Source: Ulota crispa (lineage: Eukaryota; Streptophyta; Bryopsida; Orthotrichales; Orthotrichaceae). From it: a DNA stretch of 64,000 bases. Of the stretch, positions 46,701 through 59,229 are shown piece by piece. Under the pieces are notes generated by a model, which saw only the letters and a program-made list of their open reading frames with translations, ran no database searches and had not been told where the DNA came from. Each line of letters begins with the position of its first letter. Position 1 is the first letter of the stretch. The stretch is taken from contig OY987248.1 in assembly GCA_963920765.1 (NCBI GenBank), forward strand, positions 8,962,539 to 9,026,538, in the 5' to 3' direction. Position numbers and translations under genes: made by a program.

Positions 46701-47033
46701 TAAACAATTCCCGACGTGTAATCGACAAACGAAACGAAAGCGTCGCTCCCTCTGCTCATCGCTACTAACAAAATCTAAACCAGAAAACGGCGTAAACAGA
46801 CCAAAATACAACTCGGTGTCATCAAACGTGAATTCTGCAGAGAGAGATTTTTCAACAGCGTACTCTCAAAAAACCAAAACAAAAGCTACAGTTCCAGAAA
46901 ACAAAAAACCTCGACAAAATCGATGCTGCACACAAATAAAAGTGCAAGCGTACGTACCAAGGCTCATGTCCATCTTCTGCTCAGTACTTCCGATGGAGAA
47001 GTCCATCGCCGTGGACGCATTCAATCCCGCCAT
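43744..47033 (-). CDS. UAP56-interacting mRNA export factor (UIEF/UIF-like)
   Basis: Adaptor that binds the RNA helicase UAP56 and RNA and helps hand mRNA to the export receptor in the nucleus. Exons: 47033-46958, 45973-45933, 45792-45703, 45555-45317, 44287-44188, 44082-44053, 43935-43744; phases agree and give 255 residues. The UAP56-binding motif MDMSLDDIIKQSKKS (from residue 21) is split by intron 1 inside the first Asp codon. The middle is Arg/Asn/Ala-rich (AFGKKRNFQRIPN). The last exon has RPKTLDSLFASIR, a second short motif like those in UIF/ALY-family adaptors, then an RGG-type tail (GGRRRGGFGGGGRGRG) for RNA binding. The 30-nt exon 44082-44053 is uncertain: skipping it also keeps frame. 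Family assignment rests on the UBM and RGG layout. Confidence 0.85.
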
Positions 47034-47976
47034 GACGAACGAAAAACACGCAGCGGGTCTCAATCGAGATCACGCAAGATTAACACAAAGCGGTCCAGAA
47101 AAATCGAAGAAGCCACAGATTTTTCTCACCAAAAGAAAATCGCCTCCAAGGCTCTCTCGCGTTCTCTCAATCAAAACCGCCTTATTACTGATCAGTGTTG
47201 ACGCAACAAACAAATCTCTGTAGGTGGAGAAGATGAAGCAAAAGAAATCGGCGAGAAGTACGAAAGCGAACAAAAAAAAAGGGAGGCAGAGCACTCACGG
47301 AAGAAGCACCGAAAACCTAAGCTTAGCTTACTTCCTGTCGGTGTAGACAATGCTGATATCTTAGCATATATCCGGGGGTTCCGGGTATGTGGGGGCCTGG
47401 GTTTCGTGTTTTTTCTGTTCATCCATGCGTCGCGGGCACGGCAACTGCTTCGTGGATGATATCTTCCTGCGAGGGCCCGCCGGTTTTTCGTATTTTGGGG
47501 GGAAACTTTTCGTCCCCGGTTTGAAAGTGAAAGTATAGGGTAAGGTAGGAGGCTCATAAATGGAGCATCAAAGATCAGAAGAATTGGCATCTAATCCAAG
47601 TTGTTTCATATTTTTTGGAACTTTGTGGAGTTACTTGTGAAATTTTGAAGTGGAAAGGTCATAGGGCTCTAAAATGGAGCATCTCCCCAAATGTATATTA
47701 TATGTACATTGTGGGTTATGATAAACAACATGTACAAATGGAGTACATTTGAGGATGTGCTCCATTTTAGAGCTTGCTCCAAATTAGAATCTCCTATTTT
47801 AAAGGCATCTCTATCAATCCTTGCACGTTCAAAGGTCTTTATCTATTTTTAAAAGGCCCCAAAGCTACTCCTTGGACATATCATGTGTGAAAATTTCAAA
47901 GAAAAATAATGAAAACCCATTGGTAGTGAGCTGCCCAAAATTGCTATGTTGCCAAAAAAGGGTGTTGCTTTAGGGA
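47034..47976. other. Intergenic region upstream of the UIEF-like gene
   Basis: The 5' leader and promoter of the UIEF-like gene occupy about 47034-47400. 47650-47785 is an inverted repeat with arms containing ctctaaaatggagca and tgctccattttagag. Confidence 0.55.
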
Positions 47977-48625
47977 TTAACCCCTCACCACCCACAGACG
48001 TTCCCGAGTATCTAAGAATCTGCTCTTGGATGCACAGAATAGCAACATTTTGATATGTTGCATCATTTAAAATAAATTGTAACCATAAAAATTCAAACTA
48101 GATATGTTAGAGATCACATAGGACAAGAAAACACAACAATATCACACATGGATTGCAAGATTATAACATTTGATCATGTGGGTGTTATAATTGTGAAAGT
48201 GATTTGAAGTCATTCAATCCTCTTTTCACATCTCAAATTTAAAATTGAGGATATAAAAAAAAAATGAATGTATAAAGTACAACATGTGTAACCCTTATCA
48301 ATTTACGGCTTCTTAAAATCTATTCTACAACATTTTAAATTAAGTTTCTAATGTGATTGTTTCTCCAAGTTCTAATGTACTTGAGGCTCATTTTCAAGAG
48401 CTCTAAGCACTAGAAAGTGAAGATTTGCAATGAACACCCTTGCACAAAATCTTGAATAGACAAATCATAGTCATTTATTTTCAAAATCGGATTTTTGATA
48501 CCAAAACAAGACTTCAATAAGAATAATTTAAAAAAATAACCATAAAATTAATCTTCAAGAAAAGTCAAAAATTTCCAAATTAAAATGCAGGGTGAACACT
48601 TTTGGTCCCCTTGTGCGGTGAGGGG
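47977..48625. mobile_element. TTAA-type element, subfamily B, copy 2
   Basis: Left end TTAA-CCCCTCACCACCC; right end GCGGTGAGGGG but followed by AGCC rather than TTAA. The interior is homologous to 24231-24887 over several hundred bases (cataggacaagaaaacacaa, tgaggctcattttcaag). Non-coding. Confidence 0.75.
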
Positions 48626-48840
48626 AGCCACAAATAGGTGTCTACTGCACAGAAAACTTTAAAAATTCACCAACAATTCAATAATACTTCAAAAAATATG
48701 AAAAATATTGTGTTAAATTTAACATCCATTTCTCTTTTGTCTAAAAATTAAACAAAAAAATCTTCCTATCTTGAAAAGCCCATGGAAAAGCAGAAAAGCA
48801 GACCAGCCCTTAAAGTGACTGTTTTAGAGCATACTACCTT

Positions 48841-49165
48841 AACACAACAGTTCCCACATCTTTATCAAAATGGAATCAAGCACTGAACGTTTCTGAGAGC
48901 ATACTTGTACACAAAAATGCACAGCCAAGCAGGCTTTTCAGATAATATTACGGCTGCTAGTGATGATATGGACCTCAACCATCATGCAAAACGCCAACAA
49001 AGCTCTTCCAGACTCAGTTTCTTCTGCATTTACATGAAACACAACAGTTCCCACATCTTTATCAAAAGGAATTAAGCACTGAACGTTTCTGAGAGTACAC
49101 AAAAATGCACAGCAAAGCAGGCTTTTCAAGTAATATTACGGCTGCTAGTGACGATGTGGATCTGA
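48841..49165. repeat. Direct duplication just downstream of SEC5
   Basis: Two copies of about 145 bp, 48841-48985 and 49027-49165, both running from aacacaacagttcccacat to gctgctagtgatgat-like sequence. They lie directly 3' of the SEC5 stop and are probably in its 3' UTR. Confidence 0.85.
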
Positions 49166-49169
49166 ATTA

Positions 49170-52100
49170 TTATGAATTTTTTTGGAACCCAGGTCTCTGT
49201 GTTGTGCGCCTCAAGTCCGACTGATCTCTTGAATACCGGTCAGTTGCATTCGAGGCTCCTCTGGAACGCAAGTCCGCAATGCCTCCATCACTTCCAAACT
49301 CGGAGCTTGCATACCCGCCATACGGTGACAGGGGAGGCAGCAGTGCACTGATCACCGGCTTCCCCGACTCGGAATCAGTCAGGCTTGATGCGGAGTTTTT
49401 CCTCGGGTGCCTCGTCGTCGTCTTCAACGCAGCAGGAACGACAACGCCGCTTGACCGAATTCGTTGATGAGTGGCTATGGTCCGCCTTCCTTTTTGTGAG
49501 TCCGAGTCCAACATTGCATCCGCGAAACAGAAGACGTTCACACGTGTTCTATTCAATTCGTTTGGAAGAAAATCGGTAATGACTTGTGGTACAAGTAGCT
49601 GCACACATCACATTTAACTCTTTTAACCCCTAAATGCACCAGGGTGTTTTTCTTGTTTTCGGAAGGTAGTTTTGAAGTTTTGGAATTATCCTTGTAAGAT
49701 CATTATCAAACATCAAAATAAAATTGTCATTATCAAACATCAAAATAAAATTGTAATCCTTGAATCTTGAACGTCAAGGTATCTAGATGGCACTACCCAA
49801 AAAGAATCCAAAATGGCCGCGCAAATGTTAAGATATTTATGATTGAACGATGATGAGTATAGAATTTTTTGCTTTTTTTGGAGTTACCCAAAACTTCTAA
49901 TGCAAATTGGCAACTTTTGGATACAAAATTGGGAAGCAGCCACATAGGATGCTTTAGTGTTTACTGTTGTTACTTCAAAACCAATGGCCCCTCTTTCAAA
50001 TCCATGACCACAATTTCACAAATGAGCCTGCAACGCAATTGTCAAAACGCAATTGTCTAACACAAAGAATTTTTCAGCTTCAATTATTGACCAAAAATCA
50101 TTATGAATGAAAGAAAATTCAACGGAAAAAGACTCTAATTTCTATAACAAAGACATTCCAAGTGAAATTAGTGCAAAAGCACTTTTTAGATTTTGTTAGA
50201 TGTCAAAATTTCAGTAAAAAGGCCCTTATTGCCCAAGGGAAATCTTCACCTTTTGCTCAACTTGATGCCCGTCTTTTCAATGTGGCAACTTCTCATAGGC
50301 TCTGTGAGACTATTCACAACACTATTCATGACAGAAAATGGATGCTTGTAATTAACCTTCCACCAAAAACAAATGGAATAAGATATGGAGGAAATTGAAT
50401 TTGAATGGTGAAGCTAACTTCAGTGCACAACCTTCCCAAAAAGAAAAACCTCAAAACAATAAAATCTGTGCTTTCTACAGGGTTTCAAAGTTTTCTGAAA
50501 TTTTTTGGACACCAGAATCTGGTGCCTTGGGCATTTAGGGGTTAACCATAATCCAGGAATCTCATCATTAAACGCGTCAAAACATAATATTCGTTCATTT
50601 GGGAAAAACACTTTCCCAAATTGGATTTTGGAATACTAAATTTTGCGCACTTGTGGGAAAACTATGGTGATTTAAAGTGAGTTTTTGATAATTCCTTCAA
50701 GATAGTTCATCATTGATGTAAAGTCTTCAAGAAATTTTCATAAAGTTCACTCTAAAACACCTAATAAACTCTTAAAATGTGAAAAATTAAGAAGTCCCAA
50801 AATCAAGGGTTTTACCCAAATTAACGAATAATTATCGCGTTGGCCTGACATTCACTAAAGTGACATTCTGGAAATCCTGCGCAGTTCCCACGCTGAAATA
50901 GGCCTGTAGCACATTTGTCACATATTCAAACTCTTTTTGGGTGAAAAGGTTGGGACTCCAGGTGGTAAATTAAAGAAATTGAGTGTTCATGACAAGGAGT
51001 GCACTGTGTATGTGTGTGTGTCACCTGTATATCCTCCTTTGAAATGCTCACAATCGAACCCCTGTCCTCGGTTCCCATCCCATCATCGCTGCTTCTAGTG
51101 GATCTTCGGAGACTTGGTTCTGATATATCACCAACAGTCTCAAGGACCTTCTCAAGAAGCAAGTCTCGCAAATGAAGAGCTGCTTCACGAGCTGGTCCGG
51201 TTAGGTGACCTCTCAGTACAGCTTCAATATATGCAACCTGTAAAAGTAGGTGGATGTCAGATATATTTGGAATCTCCACTGTGATGAATAAAGGTATGTC
51301 CAAGCATATATATGCTGGGTGGATGTGGGTACTCAATGATAAAGCCCTGAAGATGCTTGATCGCTCAAAAAAAACCATTCGGGAAAATTTTGTCCAGATG
51401 CTGATAACACTAGTCACTGGCTTCTAATTCCATCCTTGAATATCAAGGGAAATAAACAAGTACCTCCAGCATCAGTTGGCAGTATCCCTGAATATCAAGA
51501 CCTTTTAGAACTTTTGTCTTGTTCTCTGTGAAGACATTGAGTAATGCTTCCATAAGTCCCTCCGTCAGATGGTTTATCACCTTCTCTACAAAAGGTTTTG
51601 CCCCCGCGTGTACCTGTCCAAAAAATCCGTTCTCAGAGTTGCTTAGTATCATAAGATGCTTGCACCAGCATTCAAAACCAACCATTTCTGTTCCATCAGG
51701 TTTGAGCTACGACTTAAAATGAACAACATCGTACTAAATCGCATGTCATCAATTCGAAATTTAGACACCAAGGGTTCTTAGAAACGGAATATATATTAGC
51801 TCCTGAACTTGTGTATGTACATCGTTCTGTCGAAGTATCGAGAGCATAGCGGCAGAAGCATTCTCTCTTAAGCGGCCCATTATCAAAGTGATGAATTGAA
51901 GCGCAACGGACCTCTGCATGGACGGATACAAGTGGGTGAAGTAGTTCCACCACTGCATCTCGAATGCCCTGTAAAGAAACAACAAGATAGTTACAGGCTG
52001 CATAGCCTTCGAAGTGCTATTAGATATAAACGACAGTACGTTAGAAAACAGTCAACAAGCCGGAGCTTTGAACTAGCGAATAAAGTAGCACCAAACGATT

Positions 52101-55100
52101 TTCAGAGGCACAAAAAGTATAAATATTTACCTTTACAGGAGGAGAAGCAGACCACTGAGTTCCATCATCTAGCAGGTATGCTGCTGCAGCTGTTCCAACA
52201 GACGTTGCCTGCATCAAAATCAACGTTGCAGGTTTCGTTTCAATTTCAGAAACCAATAGCAATAATACTGTTAAACCAAATGATTAGTTCAGTAGCAAAT
52301 CGTCAACTCAATCAAGTGAAGGGTAAAACCTTTGCAAAGTTGTACTGATTAAGGATCTTGTCTTCCAAAGATGACAAGCTGGATATGGCTTCTTCAGCAG
52401 TGACTTGATTGCCACCGCGACCGATACCCTTCATCTCTTCTTTCCTGTCAAGACAGATCCAAAGTTCATTGAGAAATATTGAGCCATCGAACATCCGCAG
52501 ATTTCTCATGTTGAAATATATAATTCCTAGCATATGGAAATCTTGAAAGGGAAAAGCACAGGACCAAGTTCCCGATGGACATGCGTTAAACAGCTATTCA
52601 CTAACCCAGCATAAGACCAAACGTGCTGGTACTTTCTTGAAAGCTCCGGCAGGAGGTGTGAATGGCAAAATCCAGCGTTACTAAGCACTATCAGGAAGCG
52701 CTGATGCTGGCTGGTCACTTCGTTTCCAGCAATGAGCCCCATAAATCTACCCGAACCTGGTTGATCTTGGTCAATATCATTTTCTGTACTTTCATTTGGT
52801 GGAGGCATTCTTGAGAGGTCAAAGGCTAGCTTCTCCAGATATTCTGCAAGGTGAAAATCAAACATGTAAAAAGAATAGCAATGTGAATTAGTTAGGAATT
52901 TAACACTTGCTCTCATCAACCTTGTGCCAGAGAAAGAGATGGTCTCTATGCAATGCTAACCGAAGAATAAGCAAAGGATTCCGGACCGGCAAGAGTGAGA
53001 AAACACTCGTAGAACGAGTAGTGCACGTTGTCTTGCATTTGATGAAGCTGATTAACCATATCCTCATGCTCTGGAGATCCCGCTTTCAGTCTGTCCAGCA
53101 TCCTATAAACCAATAGATAAGATCATTTGTCAGATCTGCTGTTTTCTCAACAATCAAGGAACCAGTATCGGTAATTTATTATGAGATGAGCAGAAGATTC
53201 AGAGATCTGCAAGTAGCTCAAAGAAGGAGCACTTTACTCATTCAGCTGTTCCATTGCAGAATCAAGCATGTCCCGAAATCTTAGAGGTATGCTTGAAATA
53301 GTGAAAGGTGAACCACCCCTTTCCACCGTAGCTACAGGAATCCAGTCTTCTTCATTCACTAGATTTGTCGTTGCTGTGTGCATTAGAGCACATAATCGCA
53401 ACACAAACACTCTTGTCACCTCAGTCCTTAGGACCAACAACATTTGAACTGTCAGCACCAAACACAAATTAATCAAAAGGTCAGATTCTCTGGTTCCGCA
53501 ACAACTCGCATGCTCCATGGTCGTCTTCCTCAGTAGAAAGTAAGTGTTTCGCAAAACTCTCACCTACGCAAGGATATTAGCCACAGAAAAGTAATGTCGT
53601 TCTTAACGATTAGAAATGCTCGATAGTTCATCCTTGTCATAAGACTATACAGAAACAACACATTGAATACAATTTTCATTGGCGACATAGAGTTAGAGGG
53701 TCTAAATGGAAAGTTACATGCACTTGCAGGCGCACAATCTGTTTCTTCGAATGCAATGCAAGCTATTGAAATTTCTGTCACTCCCTGCCGCATGTATGGA
53801 CGAAGGACATTGGCTTCCGCCAAAGCAAGAAATGCAGTTTGAACCTGGTAGACAAATATCAACAATGAAAATGCCACTAGTATCTAGGGTCATTCTTTTA
53901 TTACCCACAAGATGAACATTGCAATATTCTCATGCAATTGAAAGAGAAAACAACTGCCAAAATCGTGAAAAATGATTCCAAGAATATCCTCAATACCTTT
54001 GACTCATAGAGGGAAATGATGCAGTGGATCATAGCTACAACTTCGTCAAGAGAGTGGGAAGTAAATTTTGATTCAGCAACCTCTTCAAAAGGATACTGCC
54101 CACTCTCATTATTTAAAATACTGCCTGACTTGCGCATTCCCCGACTTCCACCTGTAACCTGCAAAATGCCGCACGTACTAATAAGCAACTGCATTCCACT
54201 AATCTTGCCTGCACTACTGTCTTGTTTGGACTGAACCATATATTAGTTGTGACAACTTTATGCATCATCGACAGCCATCCAATGCTGTGAACATCAGGAA
54301 TGTACAGCATTGACGCATAAAGATCAATGGTCCATTGAAGGAGATCATGTAGTAATCCACCTTAAACCTGTTTTGTTTGCAGCAAATAGATTTAAAAGAG
54401 CGATAAGAAACCTTCTTCAGCGGCAATCAGGTAAACTATAGTGGAAATAATCATACTTAAGATATGGGATGAACAAATATCATTTTTCAGAGTACACAAT
54501 AGTGCCTAACTATATTCTTCCAAAATCAATCCTCATAGTGACTCGTAAAAAGGTTATAACCTTCTCAAATTTCCCATTGAAGATGGAGATAGCTAGACGC
54601 CAGAAATTCGGCAAGTGCGTCATGATAACAGCAGTAAGTCGCCGAATCAGACGACCCAAGAGTGCATCTGCTTCGTTGCCAGTTGAATCTTTGAGACTGC
54701 TCCGGTCCTGCTCTTTATCATGGTTGCCGAGAAGCAGGTTGAAATCTACATTTGACTGCGAACAAAACATTTGCATACTTGAGGCTATATATCGCAATAA
54801 AGGCATCATTGAACTGAACTACCACGACGTACTTTAGCAGGCCTGCTGTAATCGAAGAATTATCTTTTTGTCATGATACCCCTACAGTTGCGTTAACTGC
54901 CTAAGAAAATGTAACTAATTGTGCAAGACAAAGAGAAAATAACTTTCTGAGAGCACACATACGACCTTATTAGAATCTCGTTGAAGTTGCTTCCAGCGAG
55001 CATCAGACTGTACACGCTCTCGAACACGGCCATGGAGTGCATCCACGCAAGCATCACATTCTAAAGTACATCCTTCCAGGAGTCCCCGAATTCTTCGGTC

Positions 55101-58100
55101 CTGCGGAAGTGAATCGTAGTTATAATAAAAAGGTAAACGAAATATAAATAAGATCGCATTAAGTGGAAAACGATTCTGCTCGAGGTGATTATTAATAAGA
55201 ACATTCAGAGGATCGAGGGTGAGTTTGCAAAGCCTATAGTAGCTTCGAGATTAAGTAAGCTGACGGTGGAAAGAGAAGATACCTGAATAATGAGATAGTG
55301 CCAAACTGGATCTGAATCTGGTTCGAGCTCCAGCAGGAGCCGAATTGTGTTCTCCAACTACACGTACAGGAAAGGAGTCCTCGAGTACATAAATCAAGGA
55401 ACGCATCAACCCAAGCAACGAAGTGTTGACCTGATTCTACCAAGTAATGATCCACAAAAACTGGTAGCAGCGGAGAAGACATAAGCTCGAACCTGGGAAA
55501 TTTCTAGATAAGGATCCTCCATCTTCTTGTAAAGCATCTCTTTAAATTCCTTGACAATTTTGTCTACCTCTGCCAGCACCCTGCTCAAGATGCCAACCTG
55601 CAGGGACCTCAGACACAAGGTATAGTCGTAGCAGATCTCTCTGCTCGATAATTTCCTTGATTACATGAGTCGACAGGACCAAGCTCAAACACGCAAATAC
55701 AAACTTCTGAAACGTACATGTGAATACAAGACCAAGGACTTCGCTTTTTTGTACTCTCGAATAGCAAGGTCATATTCACCCTTGCTGATGTTTGCTCGGA
55801 TCATACTGGGCAGGTTGAAGAGGGTTCTAAAGCGTTGGAGCATTCCCTGCACAGACCTGATCCGCTCCACTTGAGCCTGTCAAATAACAGTAGAAGTTTG
55901 ACTACTTCGGAGTATGGAGAATCTCAAAATTAACGTGACTCTTTAATACGAAGCAACCTTTGTTCAAAAACGATCATTTAATTAGAAAATCGATATGGTT
56001 CAGTTAAGTTTGGGCAAATCTGCAACAATACGTCCGTCAATTCCAAGCAAGTCTAGTTAGAGAAAGACATGTCGCTTATAACAACTCGAATCAAGTAGAT
56101 AAAGAATGAAGTGTGTGAGTCTGGACCTGTCGTTCTAAGAGAGGTGCAAACGCTCGCTTGGCAACCACATCCACTTCCGCAATGGCGTTGTTCAGGTGCA
56201 CAGTTCCCGTCCCCTCTTTGGCGTTTTCTATTTGTTGCATTTTTACATGTATATCTACAATAGTTGAGTAAATAAGAGATTAGGTACTTAGCTAATATCA
56301 GAAGCCATACAGTAGGTCAACTCCCGAGCTAACTTGAAAAAATCTGAGCGAGGCAGATAGCGGTGTAGAAAAGCACACAAGCAAGTGCAACAACATGTCA
56401 AATATCTTGTTGCTAACACTCATAGTCAAACAAGACCATGAATATCAGAGGATAATAGAGCTATTACCGTCTATAGTGTTTTTGCATGAGATGAAGCAAT
56501 CGAAATTCTCCTTCACCAGCATTTTGAGCTGCTCTTTGCGGCTTTGCAAATCTCGTTTCAGAGCATCACCGGCGGCCTCCAGATCATGTGCGCTGGTATT
56601 ATGATGTATACGAGCCAGGAAGAACCTTGGTTCAAACTTCTCTAAATGATATAACACTTTTTCTGCAGATGGTAAGAATTGAAGAATGCAATCAACTCAG
56701 AACAATCAGACGTCAGAGCCTGTGGACCTGTACTCCACTCAACTCAAACAACCCAAGATAAAACCGTAAAGGCCAGCAGACACGTTAAAAAAAAAGAATT
56801 GTGTGCTTTCTATGAACGGCATCAATAAAATCCCTCTATAGCGAACAGAAGAACAAGCAGGTGCATAGTAACAAACCTCTGGTCGCGTGGTCTATCACAA
56901 TTGGGAGTTCGGGCTGTTGATTATCCTCCTCGGTTTTATCCCTTGCAGCTCCCTTGGTACCATCCTTCTTGCCCTTTTTCCCTTTATCTGTTGTAGATGG
57001 ATGATCTCCAAGCCTATCCTTAGGAATAAGTGTCAAATTTCTGATATCTATGACACTGGCAGTAAGCACAAAGATTCAGAGCACTGACGAACTGAGGCTT
57101 TGGGGCACATAGCCAGTTGCAACAATATCTAGCCAGAGACTTTGAACCACACGCATTCTTTTTGGCACATAGATTGCACATTATAATCAAGCTGGTAAAA
57201 GCATTCAATAAGTGTTGACAATCCATGAAGTTGAAAGCTTTATATGTTTTTCAACTTTTCAAGCAATAATAAGAATCGAAAAGAATGCATATGCCTTTCA
57301 GAACTATATCGGGCTTTTAAAGCTTTCTAAATTTCTATAGCGAGTTGGCCTCAACAAGGCCTTCTGAACCCATGAGATGATGCTTGAAGCACTCCACAAA
57401 GCACAGCTCAAGAGTAATTATACGAACAAAAAGCTTTGTACCGCACAATATGGAAGACGGCTTCTTTCTCATGTATGCACAATACAAAATTGTTGCTGAT
57501 GCACATACCCAAGCCCTAAGGGATCCAAAAAATCCTCTGCTCTGGGAACAGACTCCAGAATATTGGTGGATTTGCGCAAGCGATTCGTTGGAGCATAGGT
57601 GGTTGCTGCTGTTCGAGTTTCCCGCATCTCCCGCACCCTTCGTCCCAGCTGCATTGTTATCCAATCCAAAATTGAGGTCAGTGCCTTCAGGGCCGGCACA
57701 TAATCTTCTAATATCTATGAACCAATTAGAAGCAACATATGCCAAGTACAGCAGGAGGGGTTCCTACATTCTCTTCGGATGCAATTGATATATCAATACC
57801 TATCCTGTCGACAATTTACTCTGTGTAAATATACCAGTGAATACTGCAACCCTTGCATCTGAACTGATATTACATTGCCGATGAATCAAACATGAGAGAA
57901 CGTGAGACGTTTATCAAAACCTGCTCGAACTCTGAATTATAGAGAAGAGCGACGCTTTGGAATAGCTGACTCAATCCTGCGTCCCAACGAGCTGATTCTC
58001 TATTGGCTGAATGCAGCCGGTAGCCAGGTAATGTGCTAAACACACCCATTCCGTTTTTGATAAGGAGTTCATTCAGGGACTGGTACGTGACACGAGAGAG

Positions 58101-59059
58101 TTTACACAAGTGCTGCCAGGCAAGGATAAGGTAGGAATACCATAAACGGTTCCCCCCATAGTGGCAGAGTAGACTGTTCAGAAACCAACAAGAGCTGGCT
58201 TTGAGAAAGATTTTGAAAAGATGCATTTGTTTTCGCATTTGATTGGTTCAAACCTGTTTCGGAACAAGTTTGTAAAGGTGGCCGTTTAAGGTGCACCTAT
58301 GAAACGAGACTAGGTCCAAATGAAGGAATCCACATTTATATTGCATAAAATATTCATTCTTGAGTTTTTTTTTTTTTTTTTTTTTTTTTTTGCATTCTTC
58401 CTTATCCTTGTTTCTGCACAGATTGAGCTTAATTTCTCAAGAAACTCCCCATATCTTACAGGCTAAAGTGGATTATTTTAACCGTTTATAGTATTTCTAC
58501 CTTAGCAAAAAAAGCTTTCGAGACGAAAATGGTCGACATTCACCTCTGCCTGATCGACTCCACTCCACAACTGAGGCTCTTCATCCTCCTCATCCCAAAG
58601 ATCGTCGTCCTCTGCCACTACAGCGCCCTGAGCCTTCAGCAGCTTGCTCCCAAGCACAATCGCTCGACGTCCCTGATCCTCGTCTTCGTCATCCGAGGAT
58701 AAGCTCAGCAGCTCCACGTCCGATTCATCGTCGTCGTCAATCGGTACCTGCTTAACAACGGGCGGGGCTCTCCGCGGCGGGGCAGCCGCCAGAGTGCCAT
58801 TGGCCCTCGGAGCTTCCCTCCTCGGTGGACCGTTCACTTCTATCTGAGGAGGCTCTCGCCTCGGCGGTCCGACGAGAGTCTCTTCTGGAGAGCCGATCTT
58901 GATAGTTCGCGGAGGTACGCGTCTTGGCGGCCCCGCTGCAGCTGGAGACACGTTCGGCGGCGGCTTATTTGACGGCCGCTGGTAACTGACCTCCCTGGCT
59001 GCCTGCTCCGCCAACGCTCGCTGTAAGAGCTCCTCTTCCTCGTCGACGTCCTCCCTCAT
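49170..59059 (-). CDS. SEC5: Exocyst complex subunit SEC5
   Basis: Subunit of the octameric exocyst, which tethers secretory vesicles to the plasma membrane. 21 exons: 59059-58544, 57648-57509, 57055-56877, 56662-56468, 56254-56127, 55876-55718, 55597-55493, 55357-55283, 55100-54966, 54755-54561, 54158-53997, 53844-53724, 53448-53238, 53102-52987, 52843-52606, 52444-52330, 52208-52131, 51968-51912, 51613-51464, 51237-51025, 49598-49170. Every junction keeps phase; about 1238 residues (Arabidopsis SEC5A about 1090). Matches to plant SEC5: acidic ESDVELLSLSSDDED, GRRVREMRETRTA, DPLGLG, FLARIHHNTSAHDLEA, IRSVQGMLQRFRTLFNLP, GEYDLAIREYKKAK, LIRRLTAV, EDWIPVATVERGGSP, RFLIVLSNAGFC, and ELNRTRVNVFCFADA near the C-terminus. 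Oddities: four or five PPRR-type repeats in exon 1, a Lys/Glu-rich insert in exon 3, and a longer Ser/Arg-rich tail. Transposons fill the last intron. Confidence 0.96.
49623..50545. mobile_element. TTAA-flanked element in the last SEC5 intron
   Basis: TTAA then CCCCTAAATGCACCAGGGTG on the left; CCTTGGGCATTTAGGGG then TTAA on the right; 923 bp, the longest matching terminal repeats of the family after 24231-24887. Inside intron 20 (49599-51024); no conserved ORF. Confidence 0.85.
50577..50838. mobile_element. Foldback MITE, family F, copy 2, in SEC5 intron
   Basis: Arms with atattcgttcatttgggaaa and its mirror, and a centre with aattccttcaagat / tcttcaagaaatttt, match copy 1 at 7862-8108. It lies about 30 bp from the TTAA element. 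Confidence 0.75.
58368..58391. repeat. Homopolymer run in SEC5 intron 1
   Basis: About 24 T (A on the gene strand). The surrounding 895-bp intron holds a 122-codon minus-strand ORF with no recognisable similarity, which I treat as intronic. Confidence 0.8.
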
Positions 59060-59229
59060 TCTCCTCGCTACTTCCTACTAATCCCTTCCAATTAGCCTCT
59101 ACAAAAACACACTCTCCCCTGAATCTCTTTCCGCAACACAATGCGCCACTGGATGCAAGCGCGCACCGAAATGTTAAAATCTCAAAACAGCTCTATCGAG
59201 AAAATGCCTCAGTTCCATTCCAAGTCACC

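Noticed and set aside
57870-58238. 122-codon minus-strand ORF in SEC5 intron 1
   Set aside because: No similarity to SEC5, and exon 1 joins exon 2 in phase without it; the joined sequence QAE-LGRRVREMRE agrees with the family.
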